64,000 nucleotides of DNA from Margaritifera margaritifera (taxonomy: Eukaryota > Mollusca > Bivalvia > Unionida > Margaritiferidae). The stretch lies in NCBI GenBank assembly GCA_029931535.1, contig JAQPZY010000689.1, positions 124,001-188,000 on the forward strand. The letters are read 5' to 3'. This document shows positions 11,901-26,900 of this stretch, in pieces (the first letter of the stretch is position 1; the number at the start of each line of letters is the position of its first letter). The translations under genes and the position numbers were made by a program. The notes beneath the pieces are model-generated. The model saw nothing but the letters and a program-made list of their open reading frames with translations, made no database searches and had not been told where the DNA came from.

Positions 11901-14900
11901 GATACTAGCACTATGGTGACAATTGGTTCACGGCAAAAACTGGCCCTCTGCCAGTACAGTACTTATGGTAGTAACAAATCATCAGTAGTAACACCTTATC
12001 ATTCATGTATTAATTGAAATGTAAGTAAATCTTAGATTTTAATATGAATTGGTTGTCTAATATAAATTATTTAATATAAATTGGTTGTCTCCTGAATCCG
12101 TGTAAGATATCTTTGGAGGGAAAATTTACAGAAAAGTCTGTGTTTAACTTTGATTATTAACCCATTTCAAACGGGATATGATTCCAGTGTACCTTTTCAT
12201 TTGGGGTATGATTTCAGTCATATGTTGTTCAGTACATTCCATCTACCATTTCGCAAAAGTGTGTAAAACATCATTATTTTATGTGTACTCATTTGAAAAG
12301 AAGGAAATAAAAGTAGAAGGTACACAATTGCTATATCATGCAGTGACAGCACGAGTTAAAAAAAACCCACAAAACATTGGAAAAAATTAGATTACAAAAA
12401 CTGAGTTTTAATGTGCGGAGATCAAAATATCAGACAGTACTGAAAACACAAGTGATGTGCATGCTGAATTTGTTGAAAATATAGACAATTTCATGTGGCA
12501 AATTGACATTTTAGGCAGTGGGGATCTATATCTTTACTTCATCAAAATGAACTGAGTTGATGATAACTGGTTTGTTGAAAGGTTGATTTCAAACACGAGT
12601 TTTAACGTGCAGAGATCAACATGGAGGACAGTACTGAAGTGGCAAGCAATGACAGTGATGTTGATGCCAACTTTGATGAAAATATACCCAATTTTGTGGG
12701 GAAAATTGATATTTTAGAGAGTGGGGATCGTGATATTGACTACATTTAAATGAACTGAGCAGATGATAACTAGTTGTTTTTTTTTTTACTGAGATATTGA
12801 CAATGATGAAGACCTAAATGGTTTTCAAGTGAACTGGACATTTGAGAACTTCAATAATAAAGTTCGCCTGTATATCTAGGTTGGAGAGACATTGATTCAA
12901 CACCCAGATGAAGCTTTACTTTGTCAATATATTTTTCTGATATGGGATAAAGATCTTGGGCAACATTTAGTTACAGAAACAAACCTTTACACAGAACAGG
13001 AACACCCACCTTCTGCACCATAATGGATGCCAATTAATCTTCCAACTATGAAGGCATTGATAGGTTTATGTGTTTGCATGGGTGTTTTATGTCTCATATC
13101 CATGCATAACTTTTGAACTATTGGGGACATGAATAAAAAATATTCAAGACTAATTTCAGTAGCATTATGCCCCATTATCATTTAAATCAAATACAGAAAT
13201 ACGTGCTTTTTACACATTTTTGAATTATAAATCATGTGAAGTAACTCATATTTTGCAAACAATCACATTTTTTAAAATATAAATATGTGTGCATAATACA
13301 TGTATTATGAAATTTTATTGCATTCCTGGACATGGACAAAAAAAAAAAACTCACAGAAATCAGGTATTTTTGCATTAGAATATATTATGGAATGAAAACA
13401 CTGAAACAAAATTAACAGCTCTGTCGACTTTTCAATAAGGATATGTTCTGCTTGCTCTCCAGTTGTCATGTGAGTAAATGTAATAAAATTGCAATAACCC
13501 TTGACATTCTTGATGGATTATTATTACGTGTTCACCATCTTAAATGGTGTAAAATTTCTCTCATTTCATACACTTAACATAGAGGAGGTAAAATGAATAT
13601 TTCAGACCCAAAAAATTGCATTGAAAACAAGTTTTAAAATTTTTAAGCATGTTTGCTAGTTTAACTTTCCTTTGCACTGAATTTTTTATATCTGAAAATT
13701 TTCATTGAAACAATATATGCGTTTTAAAATGGTATTGAACTAATTATTTAAAAAACTTGCCCTGTAAAGTCAGATTGACCACGATCACTCCATGTTATCC
13801 CCAGGGCCTTTTACCATAGCGGGCCCACTACACTATCATTTCAACCCCCGATGCTTTAGAACCTGCCACTGCGCTATGTTCTTTTACCGCTACGTTATAA
13901 AATTAATCTGTTAAACAAACATCCTTTCACCTGATTCATATTATTTAAATGACGTCCCTCTTCGTACCTCTTATTTTATTAAGATAATCCAGGATAATTA
14001 CTCACTCACTTAACCATTATCTTTTGTACCTGGTTTGCTCTACTGCCGGTGCACGACCTTTGGTGCGTGTTTCGTCTGCACAGACATAGTCATGTGATTG
14101 GCCAGCGACGGTGGAGTCTACTGGTAGTGTGTTATATATATTTCAGTCATTTTCACTATCAGCCAAAGCAGTTACACATATTACATTAAAATTTCTTGTT
14201 AAAAATGAACACACCACCTTCCAAGAAACGTAAAATTACCCAGCACCCGGCTAGCCCCATGTTGGCCTGATTAAGAAAATCAGATATTGGCGCCACCAAT
14301 AGTGACAGTGATTCCGATTCCGATAGAGTCAGCATGATTTCCACAAAGAAAGATATAAAGAAACAAAGGAATGGATTTAACAAGGAATGGAAGACATTAT
14401 ACCCCTGGGTGGAAATTGCTGGATCGGATAGTAAGTTTTCCATATTGCTAAATTTTGGTTCAGATCTGCTGGGGGGGGGAGGGGGGCTAACTGTGTCAAC
14501 AGCAGGTAAATAAAATAATTGAAACTTTTGAACAATATTTAAGCTCTCTGACATTGATTCAGTGAAGAAATTAAACAATAACAAACTCTGATTTATTGTT
14601 CTTAATGGAAAGGAATATGTATTATTTTATTTTCATGATTATTTGAAATCACATCATTGTCTTGACTCTTGAAGAATTTGTCCTTGTTGATTCACTTGAT
14701 TAGGATTCAGGTAGTTTTGTCTCTATTTTGTACATTCATTAATAAATTTTATTGTGATTGTGGAAGGTCATTCTCCTCAGTGAATAGAATTAAGAGTGTT
14801 TTAAGGAACAGTTTGACACAGAGGGTACTGAACTACCTGATGACAATCAGTACTGGACAATCCATTAAAAACTATAATTTTGATGTGGCAGTCAGTATAT

Positions 14901-17900
14901 ATGGTGAAAAGAAGAAAAGACGTATATCATTTATTTAAATTAAGAAACAAATGAGATAGACATTAGGCCTTGTTATAACCTAGGTAAATAAAGAATACAA
15001 TGTAAATATATACACTTCTTTATTATTTCATTGATATTAATTTATTTCACTTTTATGACGTTAACGCGCGATTTTTTAAAACATTTTATGACCCTAACGC
15101 GCTTACCCCGATGCTATCAAAAATTTCTGGAAGATCACTGTCACTGCATTCTCTCATGCTGATACACCACTGACTGAAAAATTGTTCCACATAACTGCCT
15201 GTCTGATTGGGCTTCAGTATGAATTGGGTTAATGCATTGTACTGAAACAGATGGGGGCAGATTCCATGCCAGGGGGCGATTGGGGCAAAATAACTGTACT
15301 AGACTCTGTCATTTTCCCTAAATGTGCCCAAACAGCAAAGTTCACTTTGCCTTGCCTCAATTTTACCCCCTCCCACCACTTTTGTTTTAGTACAATCCAT
15401 TAATAATCAAAGTTAAATGTTGACTTCTGTGTCAGTGTTCCCTTCAATTAGGAAGGTGGAAAGTTAGAAAATGAAGTTTTATTTTCTGTAGTAAATTTTG
15501 GTACTAATTTGATTATCATAAATGCAAGAAATTACATTGCTGTCTATGGAATTCCCACTGAAAATTCCCAAAATTCTTGAGAAAAAAAATGAGTGAAATT
15601 GTCAAGATTTTAAAAAGTAGGATGTTACATGCATGTTATACGGCAGAAGTTTATCACCTCATGCTGGGTCAAAAATCAGGGTGCACATTATGCATTAGTG
15701 TGCACTATACACACCAAAAAAATATGGTATTTGAGTGAAATTACCTCTTTCATGGCAGGATAGGTCAAAGCTGGCACAATTATGGAGAAGTTAATTTAGA
15801 AAGTTCAAAATTTATTATATTCAAAGTATTATTTTAAACTCATGTCAGATGACGAAAATACTGATGAAATATTGTTAAAACTTTATAAATATTAACATTT
15901 TTCTTACTTTGCTTCACCAGTTGTTGTATAACAGTTATCATATAAAAAAGCAATCTGAGAAATAGGTTACATTCTAAAATCTGCAACTGTTTCCAATTTT
16001 AGTCAGCCATGGCTGATCTGCAGAATAGCTAATGGCTAGACTTAAGTGAACAGGCATGAAGCAACTGTGACTAATTAACAGTTAATCCTTCTCTGATGTG
16101 ACTTAAAAAAAACCAATGTTCTGTTAAGCGTGGATGTAAGCACCTGTGATTGATCAGCAAATGATGCCCTTGTTTTAACAGTATTTAAATTGGTGACAAC
16201 GCATATATAAATCATGACAGTAATCAAAGCTTTATCAGAGTTTGAGGTGATTGGTATTGTCAAATCATCGATATGCTGTAATAATAATGATAACTGCTAC
16301 TTCAGTGTGATTTAGACTAGGGCACTACAGTAACAAGAGAGACTTTTTAAAAGAGTGCAGAAAAGTACTTTGACTCCTAAAAATGAGTCTACAAAATGTG
16401 TTTCAATTTTTCGGGAAACGGACTTGTGATGAAAATGACACTAATGCTAACAAAAGCCAAAGAGTAGACAAAAGTGAGAACATAAGTGAAGACAACAAAG
16501 AGAACTGGAATTCAGAATGTATATTTAATGCTGATGCCGTCTTGACTAAAGTGAAGGATGCTGATAAAAATGGTGGCAGAACTATGAACTGGAGAACTTG
16601 GGAGACCTGAATGGGAGAAGCAGTTCTTATGGTTGAAAAAAGTGGAATCAGATGGTACATTAAAAGCAGTTTGTGAGTGGTGTAAGACTGCTGGAAAGCA
16701 AAATCCTTTCACTTGAAATCAGCTATCAGCCTTTAGCCATCATGAATTTAACCCGGATCATTTAATTGTTGTTGAGGGTTGCTGTCCTACCTAGAAAAAG
16801 ACAGACAGTTTCGTATGCTGTTGAAAAAACTCTTGAAATTAGTGTGATTAATGATGACAGCAAAGCAGCACAATTCCATACAATGAAATAGTGAATAAAT
16901 TGATCAGAATAATGGAAGAGCATCCTGTAGTTGAAGACTTTGATAACCAGAATGCCATAATACATTTGTTAAGTCAAAAAACAGGAAAAATGAAATTAAT
17001 TCATTTGAAAAACTCATTTGCAGATGGTCGAGTGCAGTGTGGGAATTTAATCCAGATATGTAATAAAATAATGATCATGTACTTTTTCATTTTCTTTTCT
17101 TACCTTTTGACAGTAAGGGAATTGTGAGTTTATGCCCTGGGACTCTCAGAAATAGGCTGGGGACTCCAGAGCTTCATGAGTGAAGAGTCCAGGACTCCTC
17201 ATCCTGAAACTCTGTTGAGAGCCCTGATATACTTTGAATCAGTCATTGTTGAGTTAGACTATAGCATGGTTTGCTAAAATTTTCTTGTTAGCTAAAATAA
17301 CCATGACCTGAACAGTGGACATGGTTATATTAACAGAAAAGGAAATTGTAGAAAACCACGCTGTAGTCTGACTCTGCAACAACTGACTCGAGGATATAAT
17401 GCTGAAAAAGTGTATATTTATTGCAGAAATAAATAAATCTACGATGCATTTGCCTGTGATAATGATATGTGTTTGAATTTCTTCATAAACAAAATACAGG
17501 TAAGGGTATTTGTGACCCCTGTTTTTTTCTAAATGACCCCACTTTTTAATCTGGGCCCCACTTTTTCCATTTCTGGAATGAACACTGGCCCATGTTTATA
17601 TTTTGTCTGACTATATATATATTCATTCAGATTCAAGATTGAACACAACATGCCATGTGAAAGTTCAGGTACAGTATTTATACTTACTTGGACTGGCATG
17701 ACACCACTGAAATATATCTCAGTGTCTAAGCTTAAATTTAGCAAGACAATGCACCATAATTATGTTGGGCACATCAGAACTTTAGCTGGCACAGATTATC
17801 TATGAAAATGCCACGTTGAGTCATTGATGCATTGATCACTGTACAGTCACAGATTAGTATCAAATACTGTGATTTAAGATGAGAAATAAAACAAAGAACC

Positions 17901-20900
17901 AAGTTTATTTTCCAAAGAAAAATAAATAAGTTGCAAATTTTATACATTAACTTTTTGTTTTGTTTCATATGTATCAATGTTACTGTAATGTGGTATTTTG
18001 CACAGCTTGAAAGTATTCATGACAGAGTAGATGAACAAGTTACCAGTCTTGTATGTATTTCCGGTCTGAGAAAAAAAAACTTCACAATGATGTGAAATGA
18101 AATGAGTTTATTATTGTAAGCAATCAAAGAACAGGACTCTTGAGGTTTGTAAGCATTATTTATGTCTTAAATATGACGAGTAACAATTCAGTTTACAATG
18201 CAACTACCGTATATACTCACATATAAGCCGATACCAGTTGCAAACTGCATAGACCCAGATCTGCCGTCACATAATGCACTGGCAGATCTGGGTCTATGCA
18301 GTTTGTAAGGACTAATCAGTAGAACAAACAACATAAACCCTGATCTGCTGGCACATTATACAACAGTAGATCAGGGTCTATGTTGTTTGCATTTGGACCC
18401 GGTTTATATGCGAGTATAGATGGTAATTCAGTATTTCACAAGGACTGAATGTAACACGTGGGCAGGTTTAGTACCTTGATCCTCGAGACAGATCAGCATT
18501 GGTGAAAAAAAATTTTTTTTATTCAACTGCAGAACATGCACCCCCTTCATAAAAATAGGAAAAATAGGCAAAGTTTGCGTTATACATAGCAGAACACTGT
18601 ATTAGAGTCCACCATGAACAGTGAGGGGGTGGGAGAAATGGCATGACATCAAGTCAAGGCCAAGTTGCCTTTGCTTTTTGGGCATGTCTAGGCGAAGGAA
18701 AGTCAGACTAGAGGGCAATTCCCCTCACCCCCACCGTAGTGTGAACTTGTACATTATAGCAATTTGTCAAACTGTTATAACATTTTTAACCTGTTTTAGC
18801 TCTGCTGGTCAAAGACCAGAGGAGTTTATGTGATGGCCTTTTGTCCTTCATCCATTAACACAAGTCTGTTATCACTACTTTCTTCTAAACTACAGGGAGG
18901 ATTGCCACAAAAATTTGCAAACACATTCATCTGAAAGTCTAGTTGGTCCTAAATAAGATTGTGCCCCTTGGACATCAAATGAAATGAAAATCTTGTTATT
19001 GCTTAAAAATATCAGAGTTTTTTTCAACACTCAGCAGTTGAAAAAAAGATACGGTCTTATCTTGGATTCCTGGGCATTCTTTTAGACTAGTAGAGCATCA
19101 TTTCCTTTGAGGGACACTTGTTTTCAGATATTACTCTCTTGAATGAATAAAAAAAGGGAAGTGGAAGTATGATGCACTGTTTAAGGATGTAAACTTTTGT
19201 AAACTCGATGTTGTTCTGTGCAACTCAGAATGACATGATCATGACATTATACCATTGATATGACATCACTTGATGCCTGTGTGTGCCGTAGCATTGTGAA
19301 CTGTGGGAGAGATTGGATGTAAATTGACATGGTTGCAACGTCTTTCTCCTATGTAATAATGAGACAGAAAAATGCTTAATGAAATATTCCCTTGAAAGAA
19401 AAGAACATAGTTGATAAAAAATATACGAGACCTTAGGAAATCATTTGTGATTTATGACTAGCTGTAAATTGTCAGCACAGGCTTGCTGTTGTGAAAAACC
19501 TATGCGATCTCAAGAATTATTTGATACTGAAAAAATTAAGTTACCAACATACCCTTTTCTTTGTGTATTTGATGAGAGGGGTCTATGATCTTCAACCTTT
19601 GCAGATTTGATGATTTTTTAAGTACTTATTCAGCTACATGGATTTTGCTAATTTTCACTACAGATGGCTGTTCATGAAGGGGTGACCTAAGGGCATGCTC
19701 CCCTGGAAAAAATTCAAATAAAAAATGTGAAAATGGTGCAATTTCAGGTGTTCCTGGGGTGTTTTTGTCTGAAGCATGCCTTCTTGAGATGAAACAACCA
19801 GTGACAAATTCAGCATCAACTGACTGTTAGGAAACCCCTGAGCTACCATGTTACAGACAATTTCCCATGCTTTTCTATGTAATACCTGAGGATAGATACT
19901 TAACTAAGAGTAACACAATGCACACCAACTGGTGTATGTTTTAATGGTTTTGGATCACCTGGACCCTTGTGAAAGCATAATTTTCACAAGCAATAATACT
20001 TAAATCATTTTTCTGTCTTATCTTGCAGTATAATCCGTACAAGTCATTCCCTTACCAACCTCCAGGGATTGCTCCTGAATATGAAGTTCACACAGGTAGT
20101 ACATGTACATAAATAGTTCATACAGTAATTAGTATTATATTATTCGTTCAATTTCCATAGAAAATTTTTTTTAAAGAAAAGTCCTTCAGTATTCATTGTA
20201 ATGCTGTCCATGGAAGTCATAAAGTATACTGCCTTATAGTGAGATCACCTTATAATGAAGTACATGACACAGTACTCCCTCATTATAATGCTGTCCATGG
20301 GAGTCCTAAAGTATACTGCCATATGGTGAGATCACCTTATAATGAAGTACATCATACATGCAGGACTTAAAATTTGGATATTTTTTAATTAATCCACAGG
20401 ATCACCGTAATAACATTTTTACTGATCCTGCCTAAATGTTACTGATCCTGTTAAAATTGTAAAGGTAGCTAGAGTCTTTATTTTTATCTAGATCACACAG
20501 CCAACAAAATCGGTGTATGACCTTCTTTTTAGTGGGAACATGACAAGTTTGGAGCATAATTATATTCGAGCTTCTTGAAGACACCCATTTTGAAAGATGC
20601 CACCATTTGTTCTGCTTTTGAGGAACAAACATTTTGTTTTTCTTTTATGAAGTGTAGGAAATTTGCATAATGTGAATCCAGGGGCAATCTAAGAACATTT
20701 GTTCAGCCATCAACGAATCAAGTACCTTGCCCATTTTCGTATTTCTTAGAGTTCGTACAATCTCGATTTTAATGGTTATTTTGAAAAGTACTTGAAATTG
20801 AGGTCTGCTCCTTAAAGTACTGGAAAAGTGCTTGAAAATGCTCAGTTGTCCTTGAAAAGTACTTAAGCAAACACATTTCATTGAAAAAGAAGAGTTTACT

Positions 20901-23900
20901 GACATAAATATCAGGAAAGAAAGTAAAAATCCATAAAATAAATTAGAAACATGATCTTACTGGGATTTATAATCCCATGTTGGGTCACTTAAATGTATTC
21001 AGAAACACTTTCAGTTGGGTTTCTTACACACTCATTTGTACTTGCCCTTGCTGTAATTATAACCACCTCAAGACATAATTGAATGGATCAGTGTTAAAAA
21101 AATCCGATAGCCCAATGCCCAGAGCCCCTCTAATTTCAGATCGGGCCTCTCCTATATTTTAAGTGAAAAGCCAGTCGGGCTTGTCAAACAAAAAATCTAA
21201 ATTTGCCTGAGAAAACTTCAATCTCGCTAACTAAATGCAGACTTTTATTTTAATATTGTTGAAATACCAGTACATTATAAATATTTATCCCCATGTGGGC
21301 CCCTTAGTCATTTGAAGTTTGTCTACTGATCGTAATTCTATAGAAAGATGCAAACTTTGTGTACAACGCGAGGCATGTGACCTGTGAATCGGGAACAGAT
21401 TGCCTGGGGTTACATGTACCTATAATTAGTGCTCAGTTGGCTTCAAGGAATAAATTGAGCTGCCCCTTGCTCATGCTTCTCATTCCATTCTGAATTGTAC
21501 ACCACTTTCGGTCTTCAAAAGTATTTACTTGGGCCAGTTACTATCTAGCTGAGGATTATTTAATCCCTTATACCTTACAAAATTTCAAATCAAGCCTTGT
21601 TCCGTCTGCGCAAACTTTTTAATTTGGAAAAGTAAAGTTGTTAACAGCGCGAGCAATGTTATGCTATTTATAGTACAAGCACAGCCTAATACACGTCTTA
21701 AGGTGCATGTTTGCGACGCGGATCCTCGTGCAGATAAAACTAAAAGTCGGTACATTTATACTGTATGAAACATGCACAATACCATCCGCTTTAATCAGTA
21801 AAATTAAAATAAAGGCTACGAAACTACAATGAAAAAAATTCTGAATCATAAAAACGTAATGTAAGTAGAATATAGACTTTATCATGTCTTTGTTAATTGT
21901 ATGCCACACATTTCCAAAATAATACAGTCTGAATAAAAATGGCATTAAAATTTTTTTTGTAAATATCATAATTAAGTACATTTAAAATAGTAAATAATTT
22001 AGACATTATTATTATTATAGAAGACAAAAAAAAGAACAAACAAAAACCTATACATGTGCATGCAGAATAAGTAATAATTAAAATAATAATTAATTATAAT
22101 GTCTACATTACATGCTGTTTTTAAATGTTACTCAAATCACTGGCATGCTAAATGCCATGTAAATATGAATTAAATATGACTGTACAATGAAGACCGATTT
22201 GGTCGATATAGTTGATTTAAAGGCTGCAGATGCTAGTGGTACTTAAAGAACAGCAATTGCAGCATGCAATGTCATGTGAAAAATAATGGTAAAAATTAGG
22301 GCCCTTTTGGGCACATGGTTTTGGAGTCAGGGCTTGTGGATTTTGAGTAAAGTCTTGTGAATTTTTTCAAGGCACCAGCCCTGGACCTGTGTCTGAAACA
22401 AATGTTCTTTGAACACTGTGGATACTGTGTTGATTGGGCCATTAAGGCTATGCAAAGAATCGATCAAGTGCTCAACGATGGAAAGCATGTTTTTCAAACA
22501 AGATTGCCATAAGCACTTTACTGTTTATATGGGTAAGACCAAGCAACAAACAGTGAGCTATGTGATATGTTTGTCTAAAGATGTTGAATCATTGGTAGCT
22601 AGGTCATGCTGATAGTTGAAACATTACCATCAACTTAGATTCTGATCATAGTTATGAAACAAAAAGTCTTTAATTGGCATGTTTCTTGCCATGATGCCCC
22701 TAAAATCAATCAAAACAAATAGAAAATTGCTTCTAGAATACAGTATTATATTTATATAGTTAAACTCTATGTAGAAATACCATAGAACTAGCGCAAAACT
22801 GCCTGTATCTGGCAGCTCTGCTGAAAATGTCAGTGTAGTTGACCTTGACATGTAGAGCAAAAGTAACGTCAGCTAAAACATTGAGTAAAAGCGCTTTAAA
22901 GTCTTGTGACAAGAGTGAAAAGAATGAAATATCAATGATAGGAATGAATTCTGAACAGTTTTGCTTAAAACATGAAAAATTTAAGGAATTAGAAACTCTG
23001 GAAATAAGACCCAAAACCCTTTGAGCTAGCCCTGGTTTAGCAAAATATATTGCAGAGTTCTTATTATAGAAAGAAGTACTTTATTTCTTTATGTAGACTC
23101 GATATATCATAATCAACATTCTTCCTAAGTTTATATGCAGTTAATTATAGTGCTTGAGAATTAAGTTTTTAATCCTTGAAAAGTGCTTGAATTTCCTGAT
23201 GAAATATCTGTATGAACCCCGTTTCTCTAATACTCGGTGCAGAAGATGCACTACATCGGATCCTTTTCTGGGTCTTAATTCATCCATTTGTAATCATTTT
23301 CCAAGAATTTCTGGTTCTTTCTCACTCCCTTTTTTTTTGATCACATTGACAATCTTGCTTATTCTTGTCATCATCTAATTTCTGATGGTGCACCTTGCAA
23401 TAACTTCCACCTTAGAATGTAATGAATCTTTATCAGCAATGATCTAAAAATAAAACCTGTTATTCAGTATAATTCCGCATTATTTGCAGAGTTTGCCAAC
23501 AAGACCTTTCCAATCGGCCAAGTTTTGGCACTTGCCTGATACCCTAAATCATTTGATATTATCAGTATTGAAATTAGTGCATTGGGCCAGGGTACCAGGC
23601 TAGTTCGGCATGCATGCTGAATGTTTTGACAATAAACATCCTAATTTACTTGATGTGTGGAAGCAAGTGGCCATTTATCAGTTGAATACATTCCCAGATG
23701 ACATTAACATTAAGAAATAAACTCCGTTACCTCCTGAATACAGTGATCTTGGAAGGACAAAACTTACATCTTTCGCATCTCTGTAACATATAGACAAAGG
23801 GGAAAAACCCGTATTCATTACCTCCCCTTGGCACTGCAGGGCTCTACCCATTAGCTGGATGCTTACCAGTTAAAGCTTTTGCTCAGTACGATCCACATTT

Positions 23901-26900
23901 TACCGCTCAGCCTCCCCATTTCTGGAACATCTTTGTGATTTTCAACCATCAATCTACATGATTGGTATAGTATTGTGTAAAAAGGTATTTGCTACATGTT
24001 GCAATAATTATTTTGTGAATTTGGATAATAACATGGTGATTTTTTTCACAGTTGTGGACTTCACTATTCTGATGTTGTATTCCAGAATGGTATTGTTGGT
24101 GCTTGTTTCTATTTGCACACACTGCTTGTAATTTTCGCTTGTTTAAGTAACGAGTATTGATTATTTGTACAGGTCAATACTTTTAGGTTGTTATTTTCCA
24201 AATTCTTTTGTCATTCTTGTTTTCCAGATTTGAACAATAGCAACAACATACATGAAGTGAAGGAGGTTTAACACACAGCCTTGAGACATGTCTGGAAAGC
24301 ACTAAATGCACAGTCACTGTCAGTGTTTGCACCTGGTGGTCAGAAGGAGTTTGGTCCACAGTGCTGAGAAAAAAATTAGAGCAAGGAGAGATGCAGAAAG
24401 TGCTCAGCAGTATGATGTATTGAGCCTGCGTTCTAAGACATGATGGTCCCTCCAACCTCCATCTAAGATGATATCGAAGATGCCAATGGCAACCTTAATA
24501 TCTGTGCAGCTAAAAATGGTGGAGCAAGAGAAGGCAAAGATGCTGACCCCATTTTTTCCCCAGACATCACTGGAAGTGCAGATGCATTGAATAGTTCAGG
24601 AAGCAATGATGCAGTTGCTATCCTCACATAATTTGTTATCCCTCATGTCTGTTGCATGGCTTCAATGAATACATGGAGATTATGGGAGTGTCCTCCCTTT
24701 TTTAGGCAGCCAACTGGGCATAAGTCCCCTCACATATCTGATCATGGCCTTCGGGTCTGTACATCCGGGCAAATGGGTTATATGTTGGATTTTGATGATC
24801 CGTATGGACATCCATATGCACTGTACACCGTCACTCCAGTTGTCAACCAGCCCAACCAGATGTCTGTACCTGGCGGTGACTGAACATGTATCTGTCAGTG
24901 TCAGTTCACTGAGCTGTTCGGTGGTGTCTGAGCCGATCAGTCATCCAGTTGGTCACAGTGCTGGCCATCCAGCCGGCTGCTGAGCTTATAGTCCAGCAAG
25001 CCAGCCATCACACTTCCCGGTCATCCATGCCATGAAGACAAGCAGTGGCACTTTCTGGCTACCAATGCTACTGACAAGTCAATTTTTCATGGTGTATCTG
25101 TTGATGATACATTGCCAGATCAAAGGGACTGTGGCACCACCTCATCCATGCTGCTGAGTATGGTTTATGGGGACGTGGACGCATTAACGAAAGAGGACAA
25201 CTCCCACAGTGAGTGTGGGGATTGCCTTGACTTTTCGTTCTCTGATTCCACTTTGTAGTGGACGGAATTTAGTTTCAAAGTGGCCGTGGAAGAAATTAAT
25301 TGGATTTGCTGACTTCTGAGTGCACACAGCTACCATCTGCAAGCCAAGCCTATTAGGTGAAGTCTTTGGTGGATTTGGAAGATGAAGATGATCACCCCTC
25401 CTTCTGTCTACTGCCACAGTTGGCATAGATTAAAGAGATTACAGACTGCCTGTCGGAAAAGATCCAGGATCCAAGCAACTCTAGGACTTTCTTCTCTGAC
25501 AGCCAGCTACCAGCGTCTTACCTTTTTTCTATGGATTCACCCTGATTTTTTTGCTTGGTAAGGAAAAGTCACTCTTTATCCTTATCTGGGTATGGTCATC
25601 ACAGGTTATGAGTAAACACAGTGCAACAAAGCCGCTTAAAACACTGCTAATTAATCATACCGGCTTTGTTTTGTTTGACGTATTTTGATTTGCCGATAAT
25701 TTGGTTGCTTAGCCCAATATGCAGTCAAGCAGTAACAGAACATGCACATACGTTATCACTGACCACCTGTAGGTGTTATACAAGACTGTAAATGTATACA
25801 TGGAGAGCGGTAGAATAAAGTATTTAGTATGCCCGGAGTACATGAATGGCCAAATAAAGTTAGATATAGTGATTAAAGCACGAAAATAAGGACTTGCCCG
25901 ACTTTTGTAAAATAGGTAAAAAAGCACTTGTCCCAGACTAGTGACTTGGAAAATTTTACTTGTCTGACTTCGAAAATGAATAGCCTGGAATGTCAGGCTA
26001 TGGGATTTGCTCAGTCCTGTCAATTGATCATAGGGTCATATGAGCTTACAGTATGGCCATTCATATATTGTGTGCCTGTAAACAATGCTATTTTCAGCTT
26101 CTTCTGAAAAATCACTGGACCAGTTTAAACCAAACTTGGCAGGAAGCATCATGGCATGAAGGCCTTATAACATTTTACAAATGTTGCCAATCTGCCCTCA
26201 AATATGGCCACCATTACTCAAAATAGAAGATCATTTAACCAGCTTCTTCTCAAAAACCACTCAACAGAGTTGGACCAAATTTAACAGAAAGCATTCTGGC
26301 ATGAAGTTTCCACAAATGATGCCGATCTGCCATCAGATATGGCCACCATAAGATTACTAAAAATATATAAGTCTTTAAACTACTCAAAAACTACTTCACT
26401 TAATTTGACCAAATTTGACAAAAAGCATCATTGTGTTAAGGGCTGTCAGTTTTATACAAATGATAAAATACCATCAAATATGCCACCATTATTAAAGATA
26501 GAAAACACAGTAAATGACTTCTCAGAAACTTTCGCTTCAGAATTTAACCAAATTTGACATAAAGCATCCTGGTCCAAAGGGCTTTCAGATTTGCAGAAAT
26601 GATGCTGATCCACCATTAAATACAGCTTTCATTAAAAAAAAACAGAAACCTTTAAACTTTCCAGCACCACTAGAACAGAATTTGACCAAGTTTGACAGAA
26701 AGCATCCTGACATGAAGTGTATTTAAGTTTAAGTTTGTACAGATAATGCTGATTAATCATCAAATGTGGCTGCTGTCACAGTAAAACCTGTAATAAGAAA
26801 CCACCCCTTCTGCCAACAAAAAGTGGTCTCTCAAGACACGTGGTCTCTCATAACAGGTTTGTGCAAAGGACCAGTTTCCAAGGTTGAAATTCAACACTGT

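Larger units (their letters stand above)
12157..15232 (+). mobile_element. Decayed piggyBac-like element (proposed limits)
   Basis: Near 12960-13130 the translation contains a stretch resembling the first part of the piggyBac transposase domain: LVTETNLYTEQE, then INLPTMKALIGLCVCMGV. Upstream (12600-12780) is an acidic Asp-rich N-terminal segment, as is usual for this family. Frames are broken by many stops. The left end may be TTAA at 12157 followed by CCCATTTCA. The right end may be TGAATTGGG followed by TTAA at 15229. Those ends would be inverted repeats beside the TTAA target that piggyBac requires. The coding remnant is moderately convincing. The limits are tentative, because hAT remnants lie inside them. 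Confidence 0.45.

Noticed and set aside
13798..13880. tRNA- or SINE-like segment (GGGCCTTTTACCATAGCGGG)
   Set aside because: No A/B box pair at proper spacing and no target duplication.
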